Source: RPQJ01 sp963712815
GTDB taxonomy: Bacteria > Pseudomonadota > Gammaproteobacteria > Steroidobacterales > Steroidobacteraceae
Reading direction: 5' to 3'
Assembly (NCBI GenBank): GCA_963712815.1
Contig: CAVQJL010000012.1
Coordinates: forward strand, 744,001 to 808,000
Length of the DNA stretch: 64,000 nucleotides
Shown here: one piece after another, positions 46,098 through 54,367 of the stretch
Numbering within the stretch: the first letter of the stretch is position 1
Layout: every line of letters begins with the position of its first letter
Notes under the pieces: model-generated
Database searches by the model: none
Told to the model about the DNA's origin: nothing
The model's input: only the letters and a program-made list of their open reading frames with translations
Translations under genes and position numbers: made by a program

Positions 46098-46388
46098 CTA
46101 GTGAGCCGCGGAGCCGCGCGCAGCCTCGTACTGCGACGGCGTCATCCTGGCGTGCGCGAGGTACTCGCGCAGGTGACGAATCGAATTGCGATCGAGCGTG
46201 TTGCCGTGGTGGGGGCGATGCAGGATGCCCTCGGACCCGTTCAGCTTCACGCGGATACGGGCACCGGAGAGCTGCTCGATGTCGGCACCCACGTGGTGCA
46301 GCAGCGACTCCACCTCGCGCCAGTGGATGTTGCAACTGATCGGGTCGTGGAAGATCGTCCTGAGCAGCTGCTCGTGCTTGTGACTCAT
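46098..46388 (-). CDS. HicA-like mRNA-interferase-fold protein, no HicB partner seen
   Basis: A 96-aa protein. HDPISCNIHWREVESLLHHVGADI and the turn LNGSEGILHRPHHG match the HicA/YcfA dsRBD-like fold, in which the His of the G-S-x-x-H region is catalytic. SIRHLREYLAHARMTPSQY forms the last helix. In true TA modules HicA is followed by HicB; no such gene lies within 46020-46500 on either strand, and the next gene is pirin. It may be a stand-alone regulator or a relic of a TA pair. Its start at 46388 is well before the next minus-strand gene. Confidence 0.7.
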   Translation of the reverse strand: MSHKHEQLLRTIFHDPISCNIHWREVESLLHHVGADIEQLSGARIRVKLNGSEGILHRPHHGNTLDRNSIRHLREYLAHARMTPSQYEAARGSAAH

Positions 46389-46497
46389 GGCGCCATCTGC
46401 ACGACGGGCAGGGCCACTGCCCCTGGTGGCCCGTATTCTGCGACGCGTATACGCCCTGCCCAGCGGTGGAATACACGTAAGACGTCGCGCCGGCGAC

Positions 46498-47358
46498 TCA
46501 GCCCATGACGGCCAGGCGGCCCGCCTGGTAGTCCCGGATCGCCTCCTCGATCTCGGCGACCGAGTTCATGACGAACGGGCCATACTGCACGACCGGCTCG
46601 CCGATCGGTCGGCCGGCTAGCAGCAGCAGCTTGACGCCCGCCTCACCCGCCGCGACGCGCACGGAATCTCCAGCGGTCAGCAGACCCGCCGCCCGGAACG
46701 GCAGCGGCCGCGCGTCCTCGCCGACGCTCGCAGCGCCCTCGTACACGTACAGGAAAGCGTTGTGGCCGGGCGGAGTCGGCAGCTCGGCCGTCACGCCGGC
46801 AGGCAGCCGCAGGTCGTAGTACTGCGGGTCGGTGCTGAGACCGCCGATCGGCCCTGGTGTCACCGTGTTGGCGTGGTCGAAGCGCCCGGCGATTACCCGC
46901 AGCTCCCCGCCGCCATCGAGCGCCACGGTGGGAATCGTCGAGGCGGGCACGTCACGCCAGGCCGCGGGCTTCAGTTTTTCGCGGGCCGGCAGGTTGATCC
47001 AGAGCTGGAAGCCACGCATGCGCCCCTCCGCCTGCTGCGGCATTTCGGAGTGGATGATGCCGCGACCCGCGGTCATCCACTGCACGTCGCCCGGACCGAG
47101 GTCGCCGCGGTTGCCGAACACGTCCTCGTGCCGCATGCGGCCCTCGAGCATGTAGGTCACGGTCTCGAAGCCCCGGTGCGGATGATCCGGAAATCCCGCG
47201 AGGTAGTCGTTGGGGTCGTCCGAGAAGAACTCGTCGAGCATCAGGAACGGATCGAAGCGCAGGTTCGGCCGGCTGCCAAGGCTGCGGCGCAGTTTCACGC
47301 CGGCGCCATCGGAAGCCGCCACCGACTCGATCACCGCCTGCAGCCGGCGCGCCGTCAC
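46498..47358 (-). CDS. Pirin-family protein
   Basis: GTG start at 47358 overlaps the DoxX stop (GTGA). 286 aa, bicupin. FPDHPHRGFETVTYMLEG holds metal-binding His residues, and GDVQWMTAGRGIIHSEMP carries the last His/Glu of the first cupin. Bacterial pirins of this type act as quercetin 2,3-dioxygenases or as redox-sensitive regulators of enzymes. Third gene of the azoR-doxX-pirin operon, probably controlled by the divergent LysR. Cytoplasmic. Confidence 0.9.
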   Translation of the reverse strand: MTARRLQAVIESVAASDGAGVKLRRSLGSRPNLRFDPFLMLDEFFSDDPNDYLAGFPDHPHRGFETVTYMLEGRMRHEDVFGNRGDLGPGDVQWMTAGRGIIHSEMPQQAEGRMRGFQLWINLPAREKLKPAAWRDVPASTIPTVALDGGGELRVIAGRFDHANTVTPGPIGGLSTDPQYYDLRLPAGVTAELPTPPGHNAFLYVYEGAASVGEDARPLPFRAAGLLTAGDSVRVAAGEAGVKLLLLAGRPIGEPVVQYGPFVMNSVAEIEEAIRDYQAGRLAVMG

Positions 47359-47759
47359 GGCCTCGCCCCCATCGAGGTGGCCCGCCGCGCGTCGAGCGAC
47401 CAGCCGCCGGCGCCGCGCGCCAGCAGGAACAGGAATCCGCCGGTGATTGCGAGATTCTTCAGGAACAGAATGGACTGCATCTGGTCGCCGAGCGCGCGGT
47501 GGAAGATCAGCGCCGACAGCAGTGTAAAACCGCCGAGCAGGAAGGCGAACAGTCGCGTCCGCCAGCCGACGATGATCGCGAGCGCGCCGACGATCTCGAC
47601 GGCGATGACGAGCGGCAGCAAAGCCCCCGGGACCCCCATGGCCTCCATGTAGCCCTGGGTGCCTTCGTATCCGGTCACCTTGCCGACGCCCGAGATCAGG
47701 AAGATGGACGCAATGAGGATCCGGCCGAGGAGATCCGCGAGGTTCTGGGAAGTGTTCAT
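47355..47759 (-). CDS. DoxX-family membrane protein
   Basis: A 134-aa protein starting at 47759, supported by GGAGCG eight bases upstream (the ATG at 47780 is an alternative). Four helices are visible: ILIASIFLISGVGKV, LLPLVIAVEIVGALAIIVG, LFAFLLGGFTLLSALIFH and ILFLKNLAITGGFLFLLARG. The LISGVGKVTG motif is the DoxX signature. DoxX proteins are tied to thiosulfate:quinone or organosulfur redox and to peroxide/thiol stress. Here it sits between azoreductase and pirin, a combination seen in electrophile-stress operons. The end overlaps the pirin start. Confidence 0.9.
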   Translation of the reverse strand: MNTSQNLADLLGRILIASIFLISGVGKVTGYEGTQGYMEAMGVPGALLPLVIAVEIVGALAIIVGWRTRLFAFLLGGFTLLSALIFHRALGDQMQSILFLKNLAITGGFLFLLARGAGGWSLDARRATSMGARP

Positions 47760-47811
47760 GGACGAGTCGCTCCTTTGCATTCCTAGAGTGGGATGGTGAC
47801 CACGCCGCGAC

Positions 47812-48411
47812 TCAAGCGGCGAGCTGGTCGATGCGTGCGAGGGCGGCGGCCAGCGCTTGCTCCCGCTGCCCGGATCCGAGCGAGAGTCCCTCGGCGTAGA
47901 TGAACTCGACGTCGTGGATGCCGATGAAGCCGAGGAACTGCCTCAGGTAGGCCGTCTGCAGATCGGCTGGCGTGCCCGCATGGCGTCCGCCGCGCGTCGC
48001 GAACACATAGGCGCGCTTGCCCCCTAGCAGCCCGACCGGTCCGTCCGGCGTGTAACGAAAAGTCACGCCGGCGCGCGCCACGTGGTCGAAATAGGCCTTG
48101 AGCGTCGAGGGGATGCCGAAGTTGTACATCGGCACGGCGAGTACCAGGACGTCGGCGAGGCGCAACTCCTCGATGAGCGCGTCCGACTCCGCGACGTGAC
48201 GCTGCTGCTCCAGCGTGCGCCCGGTCGCCGGCGTACCGAACGCGGCAAAGCGCTCCGCCGTCAGGTGCGGCACCGGCTGGCGCGCGAGGTCGCGGACCAT
48301 GACGGCCGCACCGGTGGCGCCTGCGAGCGCCGAAGAGAACTCGCCCGCCAGCCGCGAGGACTGCCCGGACTCGCCGAAGAGGCTGGTGTTCAACTGCAGG
48401 ATCGTGGACAT
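47812..48411 (-). CDS. azoR: FMN-dependent NADH-azoreductase
   Basis: A 199-aa flavodoxin-fold protein: LQLNTSLFGESGQSSRLAGEF binds FMN phosphate, and PMYNFGIPSTLKAYFDHVARAGVTFRYTPDGPVGLL with FATRGG are AzoR signatures. It reduces azo compounds and quinones by two electrons with NAD(P)H. First gene of azoR-doxX-pirin, 52 bases ahead of doxX, and divergent from the LysR gene (94-base spacer). The set is expected to respond to quinones or other electrophiles; that is inference from family knowledge. Confidence 0.92.
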   Translation of the reverse strand: MSTILQLNTSLFGESGQSSRLAGEFSSALAGATGAAVMVRDLARQPVPHLTAERFAAFGTPATGRTLEQQRHVAESDALIEELRLADVLVLAVPMYNFGIPSTLKAYFDHVARAGVTFRYTPDGPVGLLGGKRAYVFATRGGRHAGTPADLQTAYLRQFLGFIGIHDVEFIYAEGLSLGSGQREQALAAALARIDQLAA

Positions 48412-48505
48412 GGCGTCTCCCGGGTGTTGCCAATATTTGCTAGGAACGTAGCTTTTCATCTATCGCATGGATTAAAAAGACGATATTTTTCGCACTAAAC
48501 ATTCA
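48412..48505. promoter_or_regulatory. Divergent promoter region azoR/LysR
   Basis: A 94-base spacer with A/T-rich patches (AATATTTGC near 48432 and GACGATATTTTTCGC near 48480) in otherwise GC-rich DNA. A small inverted repeat GCTA-N6-TAGC (about 48439-48452) is present. LysR regulators normally bind in such a spacer. I cannot assign a specific T-N11-A box. Confidence 0.5.
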
Positions 48506-49435
48506 ATGAGTAGATACATGAGCGCGCCAAGGATCACCCTGGACCAATGGAGCGCCCTCGTGGCCGTCGTCGAGGCCGGGGGCTACTCACAGGCCTCCGC
48601 GCGGTTGCACCGCACGCAGTCCACCGTCACCTACACCATCAAGAAACTCGAGGAACTGCTGGGACTGAAGGTATTCGAGCTGCAGGGACGCAAGGCCGTG
48701 CTAACGCCGGCAGGCCAGGCCCTGTATCGGCGTGGCAAGGCCCTGGTCGATGAGGCGGGCCGCGTCGAGCGGGCAGCCCGCGAGCTCGCCCGTGGCTGGG
48801 AGCCCGAGATCCGCATCGCAGTGGACATCATTTTCCCGACCTGGCTGCTGCTCGAGTGCTGCGCCGAGTTCGGGCGCGAGCACCCCGACACGCGCCTCGA
48901 GATCACCGAGTCGGTCCTCGGTGGCACGGAGGAGGCACTCACTGAGGGGCGGGTGGATTTCGTGGTCGGCGGCCTCGTCCCCGGCGGGTTCCTCGGCGAC
49001 CCGCTGATGCAGGTGCGGTTCGTGTGCGCGGCCGCGCCCGCCCATCCCCTGCACCAGCTCGGGCGCACGCTCGCGCTCGACGACCTGCGCCAGCACCGGC
49101 ACCTCGTGGTGCGCGACTCCGGCGCACTGCGCAGCCGCAGCGGTGGCTGGCTGAACGAGCGCCGCTGGACCGTCTCGAACAAGGCGACCTCGATCCGCGC
49201 CGCCTGCATGGGGCTCGGTTACGCCTGGTACCCGGAGGAGAACATCCGCGAGGAACTCGCCTCGGACCGGTTGCGGCCCTTGCCGCTCGCCGAAGGAAGC
49301 GAGCGCTTCGTCACCCTGTACCTCGTATACGCCGACCCCGACACGACCGGTCCCGGCGCGCGGCGACTGGGCGAGATCCTGCGCCGGCGGGTCGCGGAAG
49401 CCTGTGAATCGCGCGGAGCGTCGCCCGTCCATTAG
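48506..49435 (+). CDS. LysR-family transcriptional regulator
   Basis: A 309-aa regulator. ITLDQWSALVAVVEAGGYSQASARLHRTQSTVTYTIKKLEELLGLKVFELQGRKAVLTPAG is the N-terminal helix-turn-helix (about residues 8-70). The effector domain spans about 95-295. It is divergent from azoR-doxX-pirin and probably activates it in response to an electrophilic or quinone-type ligand; this gene arrangement is common for LysR-controlled azoreductases. The C-terminus is shortly followed, nine bases later, by the DUF2946 gene. Confidence 0.9.
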   Translation: MSRYMSAPRITLDQWSALVAVVEAGGYSQASARLHRTQSTVTYTIKKLEELLGLKVFELQGRKAVLTPAGQALYRRGKALVDEAGRVERAARELARGWEPEIRIAVDIIFPTWLLLECCAEFGREHPDTRLEITESVLGGTEEALTEGRVDFVVGGLVPGGFLGDPLMQVRFVCAAAPAHPLHQLGRTLALDDLRQHRHLVVRDSGALRSRSGGWLNERRWTVSNKATSIRAACMGLGYAWYPEENIREELASDRLRPLPLAEGSERFVTLYLVYADPDTTGPGARRLGEILRRRVAEACESRGASPVH

Positions 49436-49444
49436 AATTCACGC

Positions 49445-49840
49445 ATGAATCTTCGCCGGCTGCGCAAACGCACGACCCGGGAGTGGGTGTACCTGCTCCT
49501 GCTGCCGGCGCTCGCGTTCCGCTTGATGGTGCCTGCCGGCTTCATGCCGACGGCCGGCGACGGGTTCGCCGTCACGATGCAGATGTGCCACGGCGACGCG
49601 AAGTCGTCGGTCGTGATCCGCCTCACCGGGGCGAACGAGGCGCCCGCCGGACAGCACGCAAGGCACGATGCTCCGTGCGTCTTCGCGGCCAGCGCCGCGG
49701 TCGCGCCACCGGCTGTCGCCGTCGTGCCTTTGCCGCCCGAAGCGGGCCCGGAATCGATCGCCGGTGCCCGGGCGCAGGCCCCGGCCGCTCGCACCCTCCA
49801 TCACCCGCAGTCACCCCGCGCACCGCCGACGCCCGTCTAG
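49445..49840 (+). CDS. DUF2946 family protein
   Basis: A 131-aa protein with one N-terminal hydrophobic segment (YLLLLPALAFRLMVPAGFMP), ending in RLMVPAGFMP typical of DUF2946. MQMCHGDAKSS and HARHDAPCVFAASAA provide the Cys/His residues conserved in the family, suitable for metal binding. DUF2946 genes regularly accompany copper or heme TonB receptors; here the copper receptor starts 42 bases downstream. It is expected to be exported or anchored in the inner membrane and to handle copper. Its precise role is unknown. Confidence 0.78.
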   Translation: MNLRRLRKRTTREWVYLLLLPALAFRLMVPAGFMPTAGDGFAVTMQMCHGDAKSSVVIRLTGANEAPAGQHARHDAPCVFAASAAVAPPAVAVVPLPPEAGPESIAGARAQAPAARTLHHPQSPRAPPTPV

Positions 49841-49882
49841 CCCGTTTCGAGCTGGACCCCTCCAACGTCGGAGAGCGAAATC

Positions 49883-51940
49883 ATGGTGACTCTATGCGGC
49901 CCCCCCCGGGCCGCCGTCCTGCTGTCCGTGCCTGCGGCCCTGTGCATCGCCGGCGCGGCACGATCCGAACCGTCCCTGGACGAGATCGTCGTCACGGCGT
50001 CGCGCATGCACGCTCCGCTGATGGTGATCACGGACCCGAAGGCGCCGCGCCAGCCCCTGCCGGCGCACGACGGCGCCGACTACCTCAAGACCATCCCGGG
50101 CTTCTCGGTCATCCGCAAGGGCGGCACCGACGGCGACCCGGTGTTCCGCGGCATGGCCGCCTCGCGCGTCAACGTGCTGATCGACGGCGAACAGCTGCTC
50201 GGCGGCTGCGGCATGCGCATGGACCCGCCGACGGCCTACGTCTTCCCCGAGGCGTATGACCGCATCGTGGTGACCAAGGGACCGCAGACAGTACTGCGGG
50301 GGCCGGGGAACTCCGCCGCGACTGTGTCCTTCGAGCGGGACGTCAAGCGCTTCGAGGAGAGCGGCTACCTGGCGAACGCGAGCCTGCTCGGCGCGAGCTT
50401 CGGCCGCAGCGACCTCGTGGGCGACCTGCGGGCCGGCACGCCATGGTTCTACGGCCAGCTCACCGCCACGCGCGCCGCCTCCGACGACTACGAGGACGGC
50501 GCCGGGCAGACCGTGCACTCCGAATACGACCGCTGGAGCGCGAATGCCGCGCTCGGCTGGACGCCCGACGACTACACGCGCCTCGAGCTCACGGGCGTGC
50601 GCAGCGACGGCGAGGCGGCCTACGCCGACCGGGCGATGGACGGCGTGGCGTTCGACCGCGAGAACCTCGGGCTGCACTTCGAGCGCGACGAGCTGTCGGA
50701 GCACGTGAGGCGCGTCGAAGCACAGGTCTATTACAACTACGTCGATCACGTGATGGACAACTACAGCCTGCGGATTTTCACGCCGTCGGCGACCATGCCA
50801 TACGGGTCCGTCTCGAATCCGGACCGGCGCACCACGGGCGGACGGGCCGCGGTCGAGGTCGCATGGGGCGAAGGCGCGACGCTGACCGTCGGCGCCGACC
50901 TGCAGGAGAACGACCACTCGCTGCGCTCGACCATGAACCAGGACCTGCGGCCGTACCGGTCGCTCGCGCGCGTCGACGATGCATGGTTCCGCAGCGTCGG
51001 CCTGTTCGGCGAGTTCGACTGGCAGTTCGGCGGACGCGACCGGTTGATCGCAGGCCTGCGGGCCGACGCGTGGGACGCCCGCGACGAGCGCGAAACGCTG
51101 CGGGTCGGGATGACCGCCGTGCCGAACCCCACCGCCGGCGAATCCCGCGACGCGACCCTGCCCAGCGGCTTCGCGCGCTACGAGCGGGATCTCGCACGAG
51201 CCCCGGCGACTGCGTACCTCGGCCTCGGCCACGTGCAGCGCTTCCCCGATTACTGGGAACTCGTCTCGGCCGGCAAGGAAGCCACGGACAGCCTGAGTGC
51301 GTTCCACACGGACGCGGAGCGGACGACCCAGCTGGACACCGGGCTCGTCTTCGCCGGACGGCGGCTGTCGGCCTCCGTCTCGGCCTTCTACAGCGACGTG
51401 GACGACTACATCCTGATCGAAACGGCCTACCCCAAGGGCATGCGCAACACCACCGTGACGCGCAACGTCGACGCGCGCACTTGGGGCGGAGAGGCGGACG
51501 CAGCCTGGGCGCTCGCTGCGCGCTGGCAACTGATGGGCACCCTGGCCTACACGCGGGGCGAGAACCGCAGCGACGACCGACCGCTTGCCCAGATGCCGCC
51601 CCTCGAGGTGCGCACCGGCCTCAACTACGAGGACCCACGCTGGTCCGCCGGAGTGCTGTGGCGACTGGTCGCCGCGCAGGACCGCTATGCCTTGAACCAG
51701 GGCAACATCGTGGGCCAGGACCTGGGGCCCACCGCCGGTTTCGGCGTGCTGTCGCTGAACGGCGCCTGGCGACCGTCGTCCGCCATCCTGGTATCGGCGG
51801 GCATCGACAACCTGCTCGACAAGCTCTACGCGGAGCACCTAAGCCGTGGCGGCGCCATGGTCTCGGGCTTCGAGCAGACGACTCGAGTCAACGAGCCGGG
51901 GCGCACGCTGTGGATCAAGGTCGCGGGCCGGTTCGATTGA
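49883..51940 (+). CDS. TonB-dependent copper receptor (OprC/NosA-like)
   Basis: A 685-aa outer-membrane receptor with signal peptide (residues 1-28), TonB box DEIVVTASRM, and plug signatures DYLKTIPGFSVIRKGGTDGDPVFRGM and LIDGEQLLGGCGMRMDPP. In the last, Cys109 and Met113 form the CxxxM copper motif that binds Cu in OprC. VTKGPQTVLRGPGNSAATV is the family's plug end. The barrel ends LWIKVAGRFD. It imports copper across the outer membrane. It is preceded by DUF2946 and followed, 70 bases on, by the GFA gene. Expression is probably raised when copper is low, as for NosA/OprC (family knowledge). Confidence 0.9.
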   Translation: MVTLCGPPRAAVLLSVPAALCIAGAARSEPSLDEIVVTASRMHAPLMVITDPKAPRQPLPAHDGADYLKTIPGFSVIRKGGTDGDPVFRGMAASRVNVLIDGEQLLGGCGMRMDPPTAYVFPEAYDRIVVTKGPQTVLRGPGNSAATVSFERDVKRFEESGYLANASLLGASFGRSDLVGDLRAGTPWFYGQLTATRAASDDYEDGAGQTVHSEYDRWSANAALGWTPDDYTRLELTGVRSDGEAAYADRAMDGVAFDRENLGLHFERDELSEHVRRVEAQVYYNYVDHVMDNYSLRIFTPSATMPYGSVSNPDRRTTGGRAAVEVAWGEGATLTVGADLQENDHSLRSTMNQDLRPYRSLARVDDAWFRSVGLFGEFDWQFGGRDRLIAGLRADAWDARDERETLRVGMTAVPNPTAGESRDATLPSGFARYERDLARAPATAYLGLGHVQRFPDYWELVSAGKEATDSLSAFHTDAERTTQLDTGLVFAGRRLSASVSAFYSDVDDYILIETAYPKGMRNTTVTRNVDARTWGGEADAAWALAARWQLMGTLAYTRGENRSDDRPLAQMPPLEVRTGLNYEDPRWSAGVLWRLVAAQDRYALNQGNIVGQDLGPTAGFGVLSLNGAWRPSSAILVSAGIDNLLDKLYAEHLSRGGAMVSGFEQTTRVNEPGRTLWIKVAGRFD

Positions 51941-52010
51941 CGGTGGCCAAATCGCGCGCCGCGGCATAACTTAGCCCGCGCGCCGCCTTCGCGGCCGCCG
52001 GGAGGACGAC

Positions 52011-52862
52011 ATGACTGAAGGCCGCTGCCTCTGCGGAGCCATCCGCTACGAGATCGACGGTCCGTTCGTGGACATGCTGCACTGCCACTGCTCGATGTGC
52101 CGCAAGCACCACGGCACGCCGTTCGCCACCTGGGTGGCTGCCCCGTCCAGCGGCTTCCGCTGGCTGTCGGACACCACCACGCTGACGAGCTACGCGTCCT
52201 CGGCAAAGGCGCACCGCGACTTCTGCAGCGTCTGCGGGTCCGTCGCGCCGACGTTCATCGAGGAGATGGGCCTCGTCATCGCCCCGGCCGGCAACCTGGA
52301 GGGCGATCCGGGCATCCGGCCGTCAAAGCACATGTTCGTGGGCTCCAAGGCGGGCTGGCACACAATCACCGACGACCTGCCGCAGCATGAGGAGTACCCG
52401 CCGGAGTTCGGCACGCCTGCCACGCCACGCCCCGTGATCGAGCTGAAGCCGGGCGTGGCGCAGGGCAGCTGCCTGTGCGGGGAGGTCGCCTACGAGATCT
52501 CCGGGCCGCCGCTGCGCATGTACCTGTGCCACTGCTCTCGGTGCCGGCAGGGGCGCAGCGCGGCACACTGCGCGAACATCTTCTTCAACGCCGAGGGCTT
52601 CAGCTGGACCCGCGGCGCCGGTCTCGTACAGAACTTCGCGTTGCCAAGCGCGCAGTACTTCGGCACCGCGTTCTGCCAGCGCTGCGGCTCCGAGCTGCCG
52701 CGCGTGTCGATCGAGCGCAACATGGCCGTGGTCCCCGCAGGCTCCCTGGACGGCGATCCGGGCATCGCGCCTGCGGGACACATCTTCGTGGGCTCGAAGG
52801 CAGCGTGGATCGAGATTACGGACGACCTGCCGCAGTTCGCGGAAATGCCGCCGCGTCGCTGA
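52011..52862 (+). CDS. Tandem GFA-domain protein (two glutathione-dependent formaldehyde-activating folds)
   Basis: A 283-aa protein made of two copies of the GFA/CENP-V zinc fold, about residues 1-135 and 145-283. Copy 1: GRCLCGAIRYEIDGP, HCHCSMCRKHHG, FCSVCGSVAP. Copy 2: GSCLCGEVAYEISGP, CHCSRCRQGRSA, FCQRCGSELP. Both also repeat GDPGI(R/A)P..HMFVGSKA and the ending DDLPQ. Most GFA proteins have one copy, so this is an internal duplication. Cys-zinc motifs are intact in both. The reaction in vivo is unproven: GFA enzymes were named for formaldehyde, but many act on other glutathione adducts. A GST-like gene follows 16 bases later. Confidence 0.88.
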   Translation: MTEGRCLCGAIRYEIDGPFVDMLHCHCSMCRKHHGTPFATWVAAPSSGFRWLSDTTTLTSYASSAKAHRDFCSVCGSVAPTFIEEMGLVIAPAGNLEGDPGIRPSKHMFVGSKAGWHTITDDLPQHEEYPPEFGTPATPRPVIELKPGVAQGSCLCGEVAYEISGPPLRMYLCHCSRCRQGRSAAHCANIFFNAEGFSWTRGAGLVQNFALPSAQYFGTAFCQRCGSELPRVSIERNMAVVPAGSLDGDPGIAPAGHIFVGSKAAWIEITDDLPQFAEMPPRR

Positions 52863-52878
52863 CGCCACGAGAATCGCC

Positions 52879-53856
52879 ATGAGACTTCGCGATCGCCGCA
52901 CGGCGCACACGCTGGCGCTCTACGCGCTGCCCGTCGCGGTTGCCGGACTCGGCTGGGGCGCAGGCGCCGCTCTTGCGGCCACGATAGTCGTCGCGGTTGC
53001 CGGCATGGCACTGCGACTCGGCGCCACGCGTGCCACGGCCAACCAATCCGACGCGCCGCTCCGACTGCACACGATCTCGTTTTCGCACTACACGGAGAAG
53101 GTGCGCTGGTGCCTCGACCGCCTCGGCGTAGCCTACGAGGAGGTGCCGAACGTCGGGATTCTCGGCGTGCTGGTGACCGGGCGTACCGTGCCGGCGCTCG
53201 AGGTGCCGCCCGGACTCACGCGGATCGGCGATTCGCCGCGCATCCTGCGCTATCTCTGGGGCGAATACGCCGGCCGGCTGCCCTTCGAGCGCACGGCCTT
53301 CCTCGAACCGACACCTGCAACGCTCGAGCTCGAACAGTTCCTCGACCAGCGCCTCGGCAACGACGTGCGGGTGTGGGTGTATTCCCGAGTGTTCGCACGC
53401 CGCGACCTGACGCTGCGTTCCTGGGGCGTCGAGGAGACGCGCATCCCGGCGTGGCAGCGCGCCCTGCTGCAGGCGCTCGCGCCAGTGCTGCGCTTCGCCG
53501 TGCGCCGCATGCTCGGCGTCACGCCGGCGCGGGCCGAGCGCGCGCTCGAGCGCACCCGGGAGAGCTTCGGCCGAGTGGACGAGATGCTTGCCGATGGGCG
53601 CCGCTACCTGATGGGCGAGTCGCCCGGCTACGTGGACATTACGTTCGCGAGCCTTGCGGCGCTCGCCGTGCTGCCGCCGGAGTATGCGGGCCGCAGCCTC
53701 GGCGGCCGACGGTTGACCCTCGAGGATCTCGACGAGGACTGGCGAGCCGAGGTCGAGGCGTTCCGGGCGCGCCCGTCCGGGCAGTTCGTGCTGCGGCTGT
53801 ATCGCGAGGAGCGCCTCACGGACGCGGACCGGGTGCGAGCGACCGACGGCAGATAG
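52879..53856 (+). CDS. Glutathione S-transferase-like protein with N-terminal membrane helices
   Basis: A 325-aa protein. Residues 10-45 are hydrophobic (LYALPVAVAGLGWGAGAALAATIVVAVAGMALRLG), probably two helices. The GST N-domain (HTISFSHYTEKVRWCLDRLGVAYEEVPNVGI, VPALEVPPGLTRIGDSPRILRYLW) starts near residue 63, with Ser/Tyr/Cys at the usual thiol-site positions. The C-domain is helical and ends DITFASLAALAVLPPEYAG. A membrane-tethered GST is unusual. It follows the tandem GFA gene by 16 bases and both use glutathione by family, so they may detoxify the same adduct (inference). Confidence 0.8.
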   Translation: MRLRDRRTAHTLALYALPVAVAGLGWGAGAALAATIVVAVAGMALRLGATRATANQSDAPLRLHTISFSHYTEKVRWCLDRLGVAYEEVPNVGILGVLVTGRTVPALEVPPGLTRIGDSPRILRYLWGEYAGRLPFERTAFLEPTPATLELEQFLDQRLGNDVRVWVYSRVFARRDLTLRSWGVEETRIPAWQRALLQALAPVLRFAVRRMLGVTPARAERALERTRESFGRVDEMLADGRRYLMGESPGYVDITFASLAALAVLPPEYAGRSLGGRRLTLEDLDEDWRAEVEAFRARPSGQFVLRLYREERLTDADRVRATDGR

Positions 53857-53869
53857 CCGGCATCCTTGC

Positions 53870-54085
53870 CTACTCCTCCGGGGGATTCTCCTCGGCGCTC
53901 CACTTGCGACGGTGCTCGAGCTCGGCCGCGGCGCGCACGCCGGCATGACGGTTCGACAGGAGCAGCGACGACGGATCGCAGACGCGCGCGCGTATCACTC
54001 CGAGATCCACGGCCGCATCGAACAGGCTGGGATACCAGCGCTGCCATTCCGGAAAGATCGCGTCGACCCGTTCCTTGAGCGTCAT
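53870..54085 (-). CDS. Small soluble protein, unknown family
   Basis: A 71-aa protein beginning MTLKERVDAIFPEWQRWYP and ending in acidic SAEENPPEE. No helix is hydrophobic enough to span a membrane. Its ATG (54083-54085) overlaps the stop of the upstream short reading frame (ATGA), so it would be translated by coupling from that gene. I cannot name it. Codon use is like the rest of the window. Confidence 0.5.
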   Translation of the reverse strand: MTLKERVDAIFPEWQRWYPSLFDAAVDLGVIRARVCDPSSLLLSNRHAGVRAAAELEHRRKWSAEENPPEE

Positions 54086-54255
54086 GGCGGCGAGTTTGCC
54101 GGGGCCGGGTCGGGCGGGCAACCGGCGCGGTCCGGCGCGCGCGTGCCCGCCTCCACCGCCTGGAGCGTGCCGATGAGTTCCGCCTGCGCCACCAGCGGCG
54201 AACCGACGTTCAGCATGGCGACACACAACAGCTGGACCGGCAGACACTTGATTAT
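54082..54255 (-). CDS. Short exported protein with unclear start (PA2779-like?)
   Basis: The frame reads IKCLPVQLLCVAMLNVGSP, LVAQAELIGTLQAVEAGTRAP and then 20 Pro/Ala/Asp-rich residues to TGA 54082-54084. A strong GAGGAGG site lies eight bases ahead of an ATA codon at 54255, where an ATG would be expected; only ATG further in (MLNVGSP) is canonical. So the start is either a rare ATA or a mutated ATG. The hydrophobic leader followed by VAQAELIGT resembles the first part of PA2779-type small exported proteins, which are normally near 130 aa. This 58-codon form may be truncated. Low confidence. Confidence 0.35.
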   Translation of the reverse strand: MIKCLPVQLLCVAMLNVGSPLVAQAELIGTLQAVEAGTRAPDRAGCPPDPAPANSPP

Positions 54256-54367
54256 CGGGGCACCCTCCTCGATCGGACCGGACCGAATCGGGCGAAGTCT
54301 AGGGCCGCTGGCGCCACGGCAGCCGCACTGGTACCCGGCGACGTGACGCCGGTCGCAGTCCGCGCGC

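Noticed and set aside
46098..46388. Complete HicAB toxin-antitoxin module
   Set aside because: No HicB-like gene is visible on either side.
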